A DNA stretch of 64,000 bases, taken from assembly GCF_042432445.1 (NCBI RefSeq), contig NZ_JBHLXE010000048.1:1-64000 (forward strand). The letters are read 5' to 3'. The translations under genes and the position numbers were made by a program. The notes under the pieces are model-generated. The model was given only the letters and a program-made list of their open reading frames with translations, did not search any database and was not told the origin of the DNA. Positions 47,633 through 56,959 of the stretch are shown here, piece by piece (within the stretch, counting starts at the first letter, position 1; every line of letters begins with the position of its first letter). The DNA comes from Thorsellia kenyensis. Lineage in GTDB: Bacteria; Pseudomonadota; Gammaproteobacteria; Enterobacterales; Thorselliaceae.

Positions 47633-48758
47633 CTTATAACGACCTTAATTGATTAGTGAGTAAACAAGCCAGTATATAAATTGATAACGATCAATTTATA
47701 AGCAATTATTTTTCAATAAATTATGTTTACTAATAATTTATTTCGCTGTCAGCAAAAGCATTTAAAGCTATAAATGCCAAAACAATTAGTTACACAATAT
47801 TACATTTATACCAGAAAAATAAAAGGCCTTAAAGTAAAACTTTTAGGTTTATTAAAATTTATGAGTATTGTCATAGGTTTTCTATCTCTTATCTATTTCT
47901 TACCTGAATAAGTAATATCATAAAGCCAGGGATTAATTATTTCGATAAAGTCTATTTTAGTTAAATATATTCAGACAATATTTCTGAATGATGATTTATA
48001 AATCGTTTAGCCATTAATTGTATAATGAACTAAAAAATTGAATTTAAAACTTTTTACATTTGGGCTATTGCCTAAGATCTAGTCACTATCGTTATTGGTG
48101 TATTGACTTTACGCAAGATTACAACATAAAAATGTAAATTTATTATTTTTTTTGTAAGTAAAATACATTTATTTACAAGTGTAATTTTATAGGCATTCAA
48201 AAGTTAGTCATTTTGTTTATATATCTTTCGAATGTCCCCTCGCTCTTTTTGGATCACGTTCTTAAATATCAGGAGCGTACCTATCGAGTTTATCCAACAA
48301 ACAGTTTTAAATTATCAAAAGTAGCCCTATTGCATAAGTTAATGATAGATCTACAATCGTTAATCTTCCTTTAGCTTTTTATCTTATATATGTCAATTTA
48401 TGCATTGCTTTTAACTCCACGTTCAACAAGATATTTCTCAGATAACGCACCTCGAGCCGTTTCATACTAACTGTTGCTAGCCGATGTTGCTTACCTTTTC
48501 ATCATCACAAATAAAACATATGAATTTCTTAATGATTTGCTTCACAGGAAACTAAGCTGATCCCCCATCAAAGTTCCTATTATTTACTATTAATGATTTT
48601 TTAGCCTACTGATTAAAAATATATGCGAGATTAAAATTTTTAATATAAAATACCCATTTGTATTTAATAAAAATTTTACAAAAGAAATCTATTGCTAACA
48701 TTTTAGTTATAGAATTCACACTTAAACCACAATTGGAATATTTACAAATAGGTTAACG
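47633..48758. other. Long gene-poor region upstream of the autotransporter
   Basis: 1.1 kb of A/T-rich DNA between divergent genes. It should hold the autotransporter promoter (near 47640-47760) and the yqhA promoter (near 48700). Around 48225-48520 the minus strand shows broken protein-like pieces (such as ARGALSEKYLVERGVK and KLDRYAPDI) with stops, and GC content is locally higher near 48440-48490. This could be the relic of a transposase, but no family could be fixed. No intact gene or RNA was recognised. Confidence 0.4.
47675..47700. promoter_or_regulatory. Perfect palindrome upstream of the autotransporter (possible operator)
   Basis: Two 11-base arms (47675-47685 and 47690-47700) are perfect inverted copies around a 4-base centre. 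It lies 43-68 bases before the autotransporter ATG, where a regulator would overlap the promoter or 5' leader. It could equally form an RNA hairpin in the leader. It is not a good Fur box or other site I can name. Confidence 0.5.
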
Positions 48759-49331
48759 ATGATGTCCGAACAACATACAAGAATACGTCTTCTCCCTCGA
48801 TTAATTTTTGCAACTCGTTGGTTGCAATTCCCTCTGTATCTAGGGCTAATTGCAGCGCAATGTGTTTATGTCGTTTTATTTGGTAAAGAGCTCTGGCACC
48901 TAGTGCACAATATTACAAATTTGAAAGAAGCTGATGTGATGCTCATGGTTCTTGGGCTTATCGACGTTGTTATGATTTCAAATCTTTTAGTGATGGTCAT
49001 CGTTGGTGGTTACGAAACATTTGTTTCTAAACTGGGCTTAGATAGTCATCCAGATCAACCTGAATGGTTAAGCCATGTCAATGCGAGTGTCTTAAAAGTA
49101 AAATTGGCCATGGCTATTATTGGGATTAGTTCTATTCATCTTCTTAAAACATTCATTTCCGCTTCTCAATTAGGTAGACTGCCTTCTTGTACTTCAGAAA
49201 TTACTGTTAATTGTGCCACAATTACCTCTGAAGGAATCATGTGGCAGGTTATTATCCATGTTATTTTTGTACTTTCTGCCTTAGGCATTGCATGGACTGA
49301 CAAATTAATGTCCCATGCTTATCACAAATAA
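48759..49331 (+). CDS. yqhA: YqhA/UPF0114 family membrane protein
   Basis: An inner-membrane protein of unknown function with three to four hydrophobic segments: about 28-42 (FPLYLGLIAAQCVYVVLF), 60-85 with LGLIDVVMISNLLVMVIVGG, 110-130, and 165-182. The DxxxxSNLLVMVIVGGYETFVSKL stretch is characteristic of UPF0114. The 190 residues exceed E. coli YqhA (164) through an insertion near 140-160 containing two cysteines. Two ATGs in a row begin the ORF; the weak AGG upstream does not decide between them. Confidence 0.88.
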   Translation: MMSEQHTRIRLLPRLIFATRWLQFPLYLGLIAAQCVYVVLFGKELWHLVHNITNLKEADVMLMVLGLIDVVMISNLLVMVIVGGYETFVSKLGLDSHPDQPEWLSHVNASVLKVKLAMAIIGISSIHLLKTFISASQLGRLPSCTSEITVNCATITSEGIMWQVIIHVIFVLSALGIAWTDKLMSHAYHK

Positions 49332-49342
49332 ATAGTCTGTTC

Positions 49343-49378
49343 TCTCCTTATTTTTATTTCGTTATTAAAATAAGGAGA
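49343..49378 (+). terminator. Hairpin after yqhA
   Basis: Perfect 12-bp stem (49343-49354 with 49367-49378) and a 12-base loop, 11 bases past the yqhA stop. There is no T-run after it, but the stem's own first arm has a T-rich top; a terminator is likely. The rest of the gap to mrp (49379-49615) shows nothing. Confidence 0.5.
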
Positions 49379-49615
49379 CATCCTCGATTCGCCTATGTAA
49401 ATTACTCTCAAATTTAAATATCTTATAAACTTTCTATTATTTTCTTGAACCTGAATTTATGAAAATATTCCTCTAGAATCGTTTATTTCATTAACATAAA
49501 ATCTACTGAAATATTTGATATCCTAATTGATTAACTTCAATTCTACTCAAAAATGAAATATTGCTTCTTATTTTATGTGATTTATCATTTAAGGATAATG
49601 CTTTTGCTAGCTGCA

Positions 49616-49624
49616 TGTTATAAT
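49616..49624 (+). promoter_or_regulatory. Candidate extended -10 promoter for mrp
   Basis: TGTTATAAT at 49616-49624 is a perfect extended -10 (TGn-TATAAT). It lies 47 bases before the mrp ATG. No good -35 is seen, which is acceptable for an extended -10. Confidence 0.5.
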
Positions 49625-49670
49625 ATAATTATTTAATTGTTTTCATTTTACCATACAGAGTTTATTTGAT

Positions 49671-50810
49671 ATGCCTGCGTCCTCTAAACGTTTTAATTCT
49701 TTAAACGATCATCAGTTAGAAGTTTTAACCTCTGTTTTTAAAGAATATTCAAGTTTCACTTTAGAAACTTCACTAACAACTGATTTTTTAATTTCTGAAA
49801 ATTGCCTCCTCAACTGCTCTATTGATGAATCTTTAGAGCTATTTTTAAATTTCCACTTCCCTTTTGCGTGGCAGGCTGGTTTTTTAAAAATGAAAGAACA
49901 GCTAGAGCCTCTTTTACTACATAAACTCTCAATACCATCAATAAAATGGATTTATAATAGCCAAGTACTCATCCATAAACCACTTACTCATGTTAAAGGA
50001 GTAAAACATATTATTGCTATAAGTTCTGGCAAAGGAGGTGTTGGAAAATCTAGTACTGCAGTAAATCTGGCTGCAGCTTTATCCGTTCAAGGGGCAAAAG
50101 TTGGTATTTTAGATGCTGACATATACGGCCCTTCTATTCCTACTATGCTGAGTATGGCTGATGCTGATTTAACCTCTCTTGATGGTAAGCTGATGGAACC
50201 TGTAAAAAGTTTTGGCCTCGTAACTAATTCTATTGGGTATCTATCTAAAGGAAATGATGCAATGATTTGGAGAGGCCCAATGGCAAGTAAGGCTCTAATT
50301 CAATTATTACAAGAAACAAACTGGCCAGATTTGGATTATCTTATTTTAGATATGCCCCCTGGCACAGGGGACATACAAATTACCCTTGGCCAACAGATTG
50401 AGTTAAGTGGTGCAATCATTATCACAACCCCTCAGGATATTGCGTTATTAGATGTTAAAAAAGGTGTTATGATGTTTAATGAAGTTAAAGTACCTTTATT
50501 AGGTATCATCGAAAACATGAGTTGGCACACCTGTGAATCATGCGGACATGAATCACATCCATTTGGAATAGATGGCGCAAAAAAAATTGCAGAAGAATTT
50601 AAATTACCTTTACTGGCCAATATCCCTTTGGATATTGTTCTTCGTGAAGATTTAGATGCTGGATGTCCAACAACAATAGCTAGACCAAATCATCGCATAA
50701 CAGAAATCTTTACCAATTTAGCTGCGCGAGTTGCTGCGATGACTTATTCAAATTGCGCAAAAAAACAAAAAAAAGAAATTCCTTTACAATTTATTGATGC
50801 TTCAAAATAG
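49671..50810 (+). CDS. mrp: Iron-sulfur cluster carrier protein Mrp (ApbC)
   Basis: Mrp/ApbC is a cytoplasmic P-loop ATPase that carries [4Fe-4S] clusters to target proteins. The 379 residues have a divergent N-terminal MIP18-like domain (to about 100), then the deviant Walker A GKGGVGKS at 120-127, LDADIYGPSIPTMLS, LDMPPGTGDIQ, and the cluster-binding CxxC in WHTCESCGHE. It is similar to E. coli Mrp throughout, which also has a degenerate N-domain. Confidence 0.96.
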   Translation: MPASSKRFNSLNDHQLEVLTSVFKEYSSFTLETSLTTDFLISENCLLNCSIDESLELFLNFHFPFAWQAGFLKMKEQLEPLLLHKLSIPSIKWIYNSQVLIHKPLTHVKGVKHIIAISSGKGGVGKSSTAVNLAAALSVQGAKVGILDADIYGPSIPTMLSMADADLTSLDGKLMEPVKSFGLVTNSIGYLSKGNDAMIWRGPMASKALIQLLQETNWPDLDYLILDMPPGTGDIQITLGQQIELSGAIIITTPQDIALLDVKKGVMMFNEVKVPLLGIIENMSWHTCESCGHESHPFGIDGAKKIAEEFKLPLLANIPLDIVLREDLDAGCPTTIARPNHRITEIFTNLAARVAAMTYSNCAKKQKKEIPLQFIDASK

Positions 50811-50925
50811 TCAATTAATCTATTACAACAAAAGGCTCATTTGAATACAATAAGGTATTTTTTCACAAAAATCTTATTCATGAGCATTTAATTTACAACT
50901 AATTAATACTACATAAGGTCATTTT

Positions 50926-51786
50926 ATGAGCATACTTAAAGAAAAAATCGTTTCTATCGGAGAAATTGCTGTTGCCAACGATAAACCATTCGTATTATTC
51001 GCGGGAATGAACGTACTAGAATCCTATGACATGGCAATGAGTGTTTGTGAGCACTATGTTGAGGTAACTCAAAAACTGAATATCCCTTTTGTATTTAAAG
51101 CATCATTTGATAAAGCGAATCGCTCATCTATTCATTCTTATAGAGGTCCTGGTATGGATGAGGGACTTAGAATATTTAGCGCCCTTAAAGAAAAGTTTGG
51201 AGTGAAACTCATCACTGATATTCATGAAATTCACCAAGCACAACCAGTAAGTGAAGTTGTAGATGTAATACAACTGCCGGCGTTTTTAGCCAGACAAACT
51301 GATCTAGTTGAAGCAATGGCGAAAACAGGTGCGGTTATTAATGTAAAAAAACCACAATTCCTAAGTCCAGGCCAAATGGGTAATATCGTGGAAAAATTTG
51401 AAGAGTGTGGTAATAACAAAATAATTCTTTGTGATAGAGGTTCGAATTTTGGCTATGATAATTTGGTTGTAGACATGCTAGGATTTGGCGTAATGAAAAA
51501 AGCAACACAAGGTTCTCCTGTGATTTTTGATGTAACGCATGCACTTCAATGTCGTGATCCATTCGGCGCAGCCTCAGGTGGTCGTCGTTCACAAGTTGCT
51601 GAATTAGCCCGTGCAGGTATGGCCGTTAAAATAGCGGGGCTTTTTTTGGAGTCTCATCCCTCTCCTGATACAGCAAAATGTGATGGTCCTTCAGCGCTAC
51701 CATTAGCAAAATTGGAAGCATTTTTAACACAGATGAAAGCCATTGATGATTTAGTTAAAAGTTTTGAAGATCTGGATATAAACTAA
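50926..51786 (+). CDS. kdsA: 2-dehydro-3-deoxyphosphooctonate aldolase (KDO8P synthase)
   Basis: KdsA condenses PEP and arabinose 5-phosphate to KDO 8-phosphate for the LPS inner core. The 286 residues have family blocks VFKASFDKANRSSIHSYRGP, GVKLITDIHE, LPAFLARQTDL and FDVTHALQCRDPFGAASGGRR. AAGG before the ATG supports the start. kdsB is also in the window (60.2 kb), though not adjacent. recO begins 21 bases after its stop. Confidence 0.97.
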   Translation: MSILKEKIVSIGEIAVANDKPFVLFAGMNVLESYDMAMSVCEHYVEVTQKLNIPFVFKASFDKANRSSIHSYRGPGMDEGLRIFSALKEKFGVKLITDIHEIHQAQPVSEVVDVIQLPAFLARQTDLVEAMAKTGAVINVKKPQFLSPGQMGNIVEKFEECGNNKIILCDRGSNFGYDNLVVDMLGFGVMKKATQGSPVIFDVTHALQCRDPFGAASGGRRSQVAELARAGMAVKIAGLFLESHPSPDTAKCDGPSALPLAKLEAFLTQMKAIDDLVKSFEDLDIN

Positions 51787-51807
51787 TTGTTTTTTGGCGA
51801 CACAAAA

Positions 51808-52533
51808 ATGTCTAAAGAGCAAAATGTAGCAAGTCAATGGCAAAGAGCTTTTGTGCTTCATGGTCGCCCTTATAGCGAGAGCAGCTTAATCGTCTCTTTG
51901 TTTTGTGAAAAACAAGGAGCCATTACTGCAATAGCCAAAGGGGCAAGAACTAAACGTTCAGCTCAAAAAGCATACTTGCAGCCATTTACACCATTATTAG
52001 TTAAATTCTTAGGCAAAGGAGAGGTAAAAACATTAGTCGCTGTTGAACCTATATCACTCACTTTGCCGTTATCCAATACTTATCTCTACAGCGGAATATA
52101 CCTCAATGAACTGATTCAAAGAGTGCTTGAGTCAGAAGTTGATTGTACATTGCTTTATTCTGAATACTTACTTGCGATACAAAGCCTTGCTTCCCAAGAA
52201 CTCTCAATAGAAGCTGTATTAAGAAGATTCGAACTTATCCTTTTAAAACATCTTGGCTATTCAGTCGATTTTTTTCATTGTGCAGGGAGCGGCCAAAAAA
52301 TAGCTACTGATATGACATATATTTATTATCCAGAAAAAGGCTTTGTGGCAAGTATGATGAACAATAAAAATGTTTTTTTGGGACAGTATATTTTAGCAAT
52401 GGGACATTTGGATTTTTTAGATAAAGAGACTTTGAATTGTGCAAAACAATTTACCCGGATAGCATTAAAACCTTATGTTGGCAGTAAACCGTTCAAAAGT
52501 AGAGAGTTATTTAGCCAAATATTACCTCGATAA
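51808..52533 (+). CDS. recO: DNA repair protein RecO
   Basis: RecO with RecR and RecF loads RecA onto SSB-coated single strands and anneals DNA. The product from ATG 51808 (241 residues) shows the N-terminal OB fold with AFVLHGRPYSESSLIVSLF and GARTKRSAQKAYLQPFTPL, and a helical C-domain. The frame reaches a TTG at 51787 but the ATG fits the family N-terminus. Neighbours differ from E. coli, where recO follows era. Confidence 0.95.
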   Translation: MSKEQNVASQWQRAFVLHGRPYSESSLIVSLFCEKQGAITAIAKGARTKRSAQKAYLQPFTPLLVKFLGKGEVKTLVAVEPISLTLPLSNTYLYSGIYLNELIQRVLESEVDCTLLYSEYLLAIQSLASQELSIEAVLRRFELILLKHLGYSVDFFHCAGSGQKIATDMTYIYYPEKGFVASMMNNKNVFLGQYILAMGHLDFLDKETLNCAKQFTRIALKPYVGSKPFKSRELFSQILPR

Positions 52534-52696
52534 AAGTTACAACTAATCAAACGAACAATACTGTGGGTGTTGAGAATAACTAAGTAATGAGTACTGTCTG
52601 TAGATCACATAAACAAGAGATTAATATTTATTAGGGTTTATCACTAAGCGATTGTTTATAAATGTAAAGTGCTTATGAAGATTTAGAGATTTTAGA

Positions 52697-52724
52697 TTTC
52701 ACAACCTCAAAAGAGGCTGTGAAA
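52697..52724 (-). terminator. Hairpin after rplY
   Basis: 12-bp stem (52697-52708 with 52713-52724) with one mismatch that becomes a G-U pair in the rplY transcript, and a 4-base loop, 8 bases past the rplY stop. It also lies downstream of recO and could serve both converging genes. Confidence 0.6.
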
Positions 52725-52732
52725 ATTTACTT

Positions 52733-53014
52733 TTATTGGCGAACGAAGTCGATATGAGTAATTTTTGGTTTGAATGGATGGCGTTGAACTGCTTGAACTT
52801 TCACTTTGTGCTCTTTTCCATCGATTACTAGAGCAACAACGTCATAAAATGCTGGATTAGGTTCCATATTAATGATTTGATTATGATCTAATTCAACTGA
52901 AACAGCAGCTTCATTTCCACCATATACGATCGCTGGAAATTTATCAGCTCTACGCAGGCGGCGGCTCGCACTCTTTCCCTGCTCTTTACGTACTTCTGCA
53001 TTAATTTTTAACAT
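52733..53014 (-). CDS. rplY: Large-subunit ribosomal protein bL25
   Basis: The short form of bL25 (93 residues), which binds 5S rRNA, typical of gammaproteobacteria. Conserved parts are NAEVRKEQGKSASRRLRRAD at the N-terminus, FPAIVYGG, and VQAVQRHPFKPKITHIDFVR at the C-terminus. It stands alone on the minus strand between recO and galU. Confidence 0.97.
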   Translation of the reverse strand: MLKINAEVRKEQGKSASRRLRRADKFPAIVYGGNEAAVSVELDHNQIINMEPNPAFYDVVALVIDGKEHKVKVQAVQRHPFKPKITHIDFVRQ

Positions 53015-53327
53015 AATATATCTCTTATTTCAATTATAAAAAAGTGACCAACTCCTACTACAGGCGACCCAGCAATAAAAATTGAGCTTTATCGTCGATA
53101 AAGCCATACTATTTTAAATGAATAATGACATTTAGGCAAATAGATTTTCTTATTGAAATAGGTAATTTAAAGCGTTTTGTGATGATTCAAAATGCTTTTT
53201 CATAAAGAGCAGATCAGCAAAACTAATTGCAGTGTACTCTAAGTTAGCTAACTGCTATAATTGATAGAATTAAAAATACTATGAGCACAATTTCTACCTA
53301 TCGAACAATTATTCATTCAGAGGTTTT
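53015..53327. promoter_or_regulatory. Divergent promoter region rplY/galU with extended -10
   Basis: TGCTATAAT at 53253-53261 is an extended -10 reading right, 66 bases before the galU ATG. The left half must hold the rplY promoter and leader. No ORF, RNA gene or cluster of DnaA boxes was seen in this 313-base gap. Confidence 0.45.
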
Positions 53328-54242
53328 ATGAAATCGAATACCAGACTCATCACTAAAGCAGTTATTCCAGTCGCTGGGTTGGGAACGAGAATGTTGCCTG
53401 CTACTAAAGCGATTCCTAAAGAAATGCTCCCTATTGTTGATAAACCCCTGATTCAGTATGTGGTCAATGAGTGTATTGCGGCAGGAATAAAAGAAATCAT
53501 CCTAGTCACTCACTCATCAAAAAATTCTATCGAAAACCACTTTGATACAAGTTTTGAACTTGAAGCGATTCTAGAAAAACGTGTTAAGAGACAATTACTT
53601 GACGAAGTCCAATCAATATGTCCAAAGGATGTGACTATTATTCAGGTGAGACAAGGTATAGCCAAAGGACTAGGACACGCTGTTTTGTGTGCAAAACCCA
53701 TCGTAGGGAACCATCCTTTTGCGGTCGTTTTACCCGATGTTATTTTAAATCAATATGCTTCGGATTTATCTAGAGATAACTTAAGCGAAATGATAAAAAG
53801 ATATGAAATGACCCAAAATAGCCAAATTCTTGTAGAACCTGTTGCTTACTCTGAGGTGAAAAATTATGGTATTGTTGATTTTGATGGCGACGACTTATTA
53901 CCAGGTGAAAGCAAAACCATTAAAAATATGATAGAGAAACCTACCGAAGACGAGGCACCATCCAATTTATCAATTGTAGGTAGATATGTTCTATCACCTG
54001 CTATTTGGTCTATGCTGGAAAAAACACCTCTTGGTGCTGGCGATGAAATTCAATTAACCGATGCACTCAAGCTTTTACTTAACCAAGAAACAATAGAAGC
54101 ACATCATATTAAGGGACGCAGCCATGATTGCGGCAATAAAATTGGCTACATTACCACATTTATTGAGTATGCCACTAAAGATCCTATCTTCGGTAAAGAG
54201 ATTGTGATGTGGTTAGAAAATAACAGTGAATTATTAAGCTAA
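53328..54242 (+). CDS. galU: UTP-glucose-1-phosphate uridylyltransferase
   Basis: GalU makes UDP-glucose for LPS, glycans and trehalose. The 304 residues have the nucleotidyltransferase signature VAGLGTRMLPATKAIPKEML, PLIQYVVNE, VVLPDVIL and the C-terminal GRSHDCGNKIGY. AGAGG precedes the ATG. It is monocistronic by appearance, with a promoter upstream and 72 bases to the next gene. Confidence 0.97.
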   Translation: MKSNTRLITKAVIPVAGLGTRMLPATKAIPKEMLPIVDKPLIQYVVNECIAAGIKEIILVTHSSKNSIENHFDTSFELEAILEKRVKRQLLDEVQSICPKDVTIIQVRQGIAKGLGHAVLCAKPIVGNHPFAVVLPDVILNQYASDLSRDNLSEMIKRYEMTQNSQILVEPVAYSEVKNYGIVDFDGDDLLPGESKTIKNMIEKPTEDEAPSNLSIVGRYVLSPAIWSMLEKTPLGAGDEIQLTDALKLLLNQETIEAHHIKGRSHDCGNKIGYITTFIEYATKDPIFGKEIVMWLENNSELLS

Positions 54243-54314
54243 ATACAAAATAGACGATGCTATTCTAATTATATGATTTTCATTTACTCACTTAACGTAA
54301 AATAAGGATTGCCA

Positions 54315-55247
54315 GTGCATACAGCTCAATTTCTGGAAGCTCAAAATGAATTAGTTACCCTGCGTGATATGATACGTTGGGTATCCACTCAATTGACTCA
54401 TTCTGATATTTATCTTGGTCACGGGACAAATGATTATATTACCGAAGCACGCCATTTAACGCTTGTTCCTTTAGGTATGCCTATTACACTAGGAGATCTT
54501 GATCTAGATGCAAGACTGACTTCCACGGAAAAAAAAGAAATTCTCGCTTTATTAGAAAAAAGAATCTTTGATAAAATTCCAACGGCATACCTTACACAAA
54601 GAGCTTTTTTCGCTGACCTAATGTTTTATGTGAATGAACATGTTTTAATTCCTCGATCTCCTATTGGGCAACTTATCACAGAAAAATTATCTCCTTATGC
54701 GGACAATTTAGTTAAAAAACGTAAGATTGAAAATGAAGAATTGATGATTTTAGATTTATGCACTGGAAGCGGATGCATTGCTATCGCATTAGCTTATGCT
54801 TTTGAGAATGCTTCAATAGATGCTGTAGATATTTCTTTTGATGCCCTCGCTGTTTGTGATGAAAATATTCAAGCTCATCAATTAACTCATAGAGTTTTTC
54901 CTATTCAGTCCGACCTTTTTGATGCCCTTGGTCATACGCAATATGACTTTATCATCACTAACCCTCCTTATGTTGATGCAGAAGATATGAGTGATCTACC
55001 AGAAGAGTTTTTACATGAACCTGAACTTGCTCTGGCATCAGGATCTGATGGATTAGATATCACAAAGCGCATTTTAAAAGAAGCCAAACATCATCTTAAA
55101 GAAGAGGGGTTTTTAATATGCGAAGTGGGCAACAGTATGGTCCATCTTATTGATGCCTATCCACATTTTCAATTTGAATGGATTGAATTTAAAAAAGGTG
55201 GTGATGGCGTATTTATTATCAGTAAGTCTCAATTAGACTTACTTTAA
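54315..55247 (+). CDS. prmB: 50S ribosomal protein uL3 glutamine methyltransferase PrmB
   Basis: PrmB methylates the side chain of a glutamine in ribosomal protein uL3. The SAM-binding LDLCTGSGCIAIALAYAF and the catalytic NPPYVDAEDM identify it, and MSDLPEEFLHEPELALASG separates it from PrmC. The frame starts at a TTG (54309) but GTG at 54315 is preferred because AAGGA lies six bases ahead of it; that gives 310 residues, as in E. coli PrmB. Confidence 0.94.
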   Translation: MHTAQFLEAQNELVTLRDMIRWVSTQLTHSDIYLGHGTNDYITEARHLTLVPLGMPITLGDLDLDARLTSTEKKEILALLEKRIFDKIPTAYLTQRAFFADLMFYVNEHVLIPRSPIGQLITEKLSPYADNLVKKRKIENEELMILDLCTGSGCIAIALAYAFENASIDAVDISFDALAVCDENIQAHQLTHRVFPIQSDLFDALGHTQYDFIITNPPYVDAEDMSDLPEEFLHEPELALASGSDGLDITKRILKEAKHHLKEEGFLICEVGNSMVHLIDAYPHFQFEWIEFKKGGDGVFIISKSQLDLL

Positions 55248-55285
55248 TAGAATTTATCAAAATAGAGTTTAACTTTACTCTCATA

Positions 55286-55294
55286 TTTTCCACA
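55286..55294 (+). promoter_or_regulatory. DnaA-box-like site upstream of dnaA
   Basis: TTTTCCACA differs by one base from the DnaA-box consensus TTATCCACA. Its place 73 bases before the dnaA ATG and just upstream of the presumed promoter fits autoregulation by DnaA. One weak box alone is not an origin. Confidence 0.35.
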
Positions 55295-55320
55295 AAAAAT
55301 TTTATCTCATTTGTTTAAAT

Positions 55321-55329
55321 TGTTATAAT
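55321..55329 (+). promoter_or_regulatory. Candidate extended -10 promoter for dnaA
   Basis: TGTTATAAT at 55321-55329 matches an extended -10 perfectly, 37 bases before the dnaA ATG. TTTATC lies 17 bases upstream as a weak -35. Confidence 0.55.
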
Positions 55330-55366
55330 TGTACGCCTTTTAAATTTATATCAATGGAGTTTTAGT

Positions 55367-56857
55367 ATGTCAGCCTCAAACTGGTCAAGCTGTTGCGATT
55401 ATTTGCAAGAAATTTTGACTTCAACAGAATTCAATATGTGGATTAGACCACTACAAGCCTCTGAAACTGAAAAGTCAATTGTACTCTATGCTCCTAATCG
55501 CTTTGTTCTTGAATGGGTTAAGGATAAATATGCCACTAAAATTACCGAATTTTTAAATGAACAACTTGCTGACAATGCTCCCCTTCTTAGTCTAAAAGAA
55601 GGAAGTAAACCCGTTGAAAAAAAAGAGGCTCCAAGGGAAAAAACATTACCTTCTCACTTAGATAAAACAGCCTCTATTCAAAAGGAATCAAAAGAACACT
55701 CGGATTCGACGCCCTTAAATACGACTAACCAAGAAAATGTTCATAAAAATTCTAGCGTGCAAAAAACTCATTCAGTTCATGATAATGAAGCTCAAGCAGG
55801 ATGGCAACAACAGCTCAAAACGTCCAGTCTAAATTATCGTTCTAACCTAAACCCTAAACATCAATTTTCTAATTTTGTTGAGGGAAATTCTAATCAATTA
55901 GCACGGGCTGCAGCCCAACAAATAGCAGAAAATCCAGGTCAAGGCTATAATCCCCTTTTTATTTATGGTGGTACAGGGCTTGGAAAAACACATTTACTTC
56001 ATGCTGTAGGTAATAGCATTTGTGCTAAAAATAAGAATGCAAAGGTGATTTATATGCACTCAGAGCGCTTCGTGCAGGATATGGTCAAAGCACTCAGAAA
56101 AAATGAAATTGAAAGTTTTAAAAGATTTTATCGTTCAGTAGATGCTTTATTGATTGATGATATCCAATTTTTTGCCAAAAAAGAGAGATCTCAAGAAGAG
56201 TTTTTTCATACTTTCAATGCACTCTTGGAAGGGAATCAACAAATTATTCTCACTTCCGATAGATACCCCAAAGAAATTGATGGGGTGGAAGACAGGCTTA
56301 AATCAAGATTTGGTTGGGGGCTAACAATTGCAGTAGAACCACCAGAACTTGAAACTCGTGTTGCTATTTTAATGAAAAAAGCAGACGAAAACGGCATTCG
56401 ATTACCAAGTGAAGCGGCTTTTTTTATTGCGAAACGATTGCGTTCAAATGTAAGAGAACTCGAAGGGGCATTAAACCGAGTCACTGCGAATGCAAATTTT
56501 ACAGGGCGACCTATAACAATCGATTTTGTTCGCGAAGCTCTTAAAGACTTACTTGCGCTCCAAGAAAAGTTGGTCACTATCGAAAATATTCAAAAAACAG
56601 TGGCTGATTACTATAAAATAAAAGTGGCTGATCTTCATTCAAAACGTCGTTCGCGTTCTGTTGCGAGACCAAGGCAGGTAGCCATGGCTTTAGCAAAAGA
56701 ATTGACCAACCATAGCCTACCTGAAATAGGCAATGGTTTTGGCGGTCGTGATCACACTACAGTCTTACATGCGTGCCGTAAAATTGACGAGCTCAAAAAA
56801 GAGAGCAATGACATCAAAGAGGATTATGCTAATCTTATAAGAATTCTATCTTCTTAG
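55367..56857 (+). CDS. dnaA: Chromosomal replication initiator DnaA
   Basis: DnaA binds oriC boxes and melts the origin. The 496 residues show domain I (to about 75), a long polar, poorly conserved domain II (about 80-165), the AAA+ domain with Walker A GGTGLGKTH at 201-209 and Walker B ALLIDDIQFF, and DNA-binding domain IV with GNGFGGRDHTTVLHACRKI. GGAG precedes the start. Domain II is longer than E. coli's. It is followed by dnaN after about 100 bases, but preceded by prmB rather than rpmH. Confidence 0.97.
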   Translation: MSASNWSSCCDYLQEILTSTEFNMWIRPLQASETEKSIVLYAPNRFVLEWVKDKYATKITEFLNEQLADNAPLLSLKEGSKPVEKKEAPREKTLPSHLDKTASIQKESKEHSDSTPLNTTNQENVHKNSSVQKTHSVHDNEAQAGWQQQLKTSSLNYRSNLNPKHQFSNFVEGNSNQLARAAAQQIAENPGQGYNPLFIYGGTGLGKTHLLHAVGNSICAKNKNAKVIYMHSERFVQDMVKALRKNEIESFKRFYRSVDALLIDDIQFFAKKERSQEEFFHTFNALLEGNQQIILTSDRYPKEIDGVEDRLKSRFGWGLTIAVEPPELETRVAILMKKADENGIRLPSEAAFFIAKRLRSNVRELEGALNRVTANANFTGRPITIDFVREALKDLLALQEKLVTIENIQKTVADYYKIKVADLHSKRRSRSVARPRQVAMALAKELTNHSLPEIGNGFGGRDHTTVLHACRKIDELKKESNDIKEDYANLIRILSS

Positions 56858-56959
56858 TGCGTTAATTATTGTTAGAAGTCTTGTTTATCTTGTCTTAATT
56901 GCTTATTTAAGTAAATTAAATCATAATAAGAGTTGAATCTGCATATTTTGGAAAAACAC

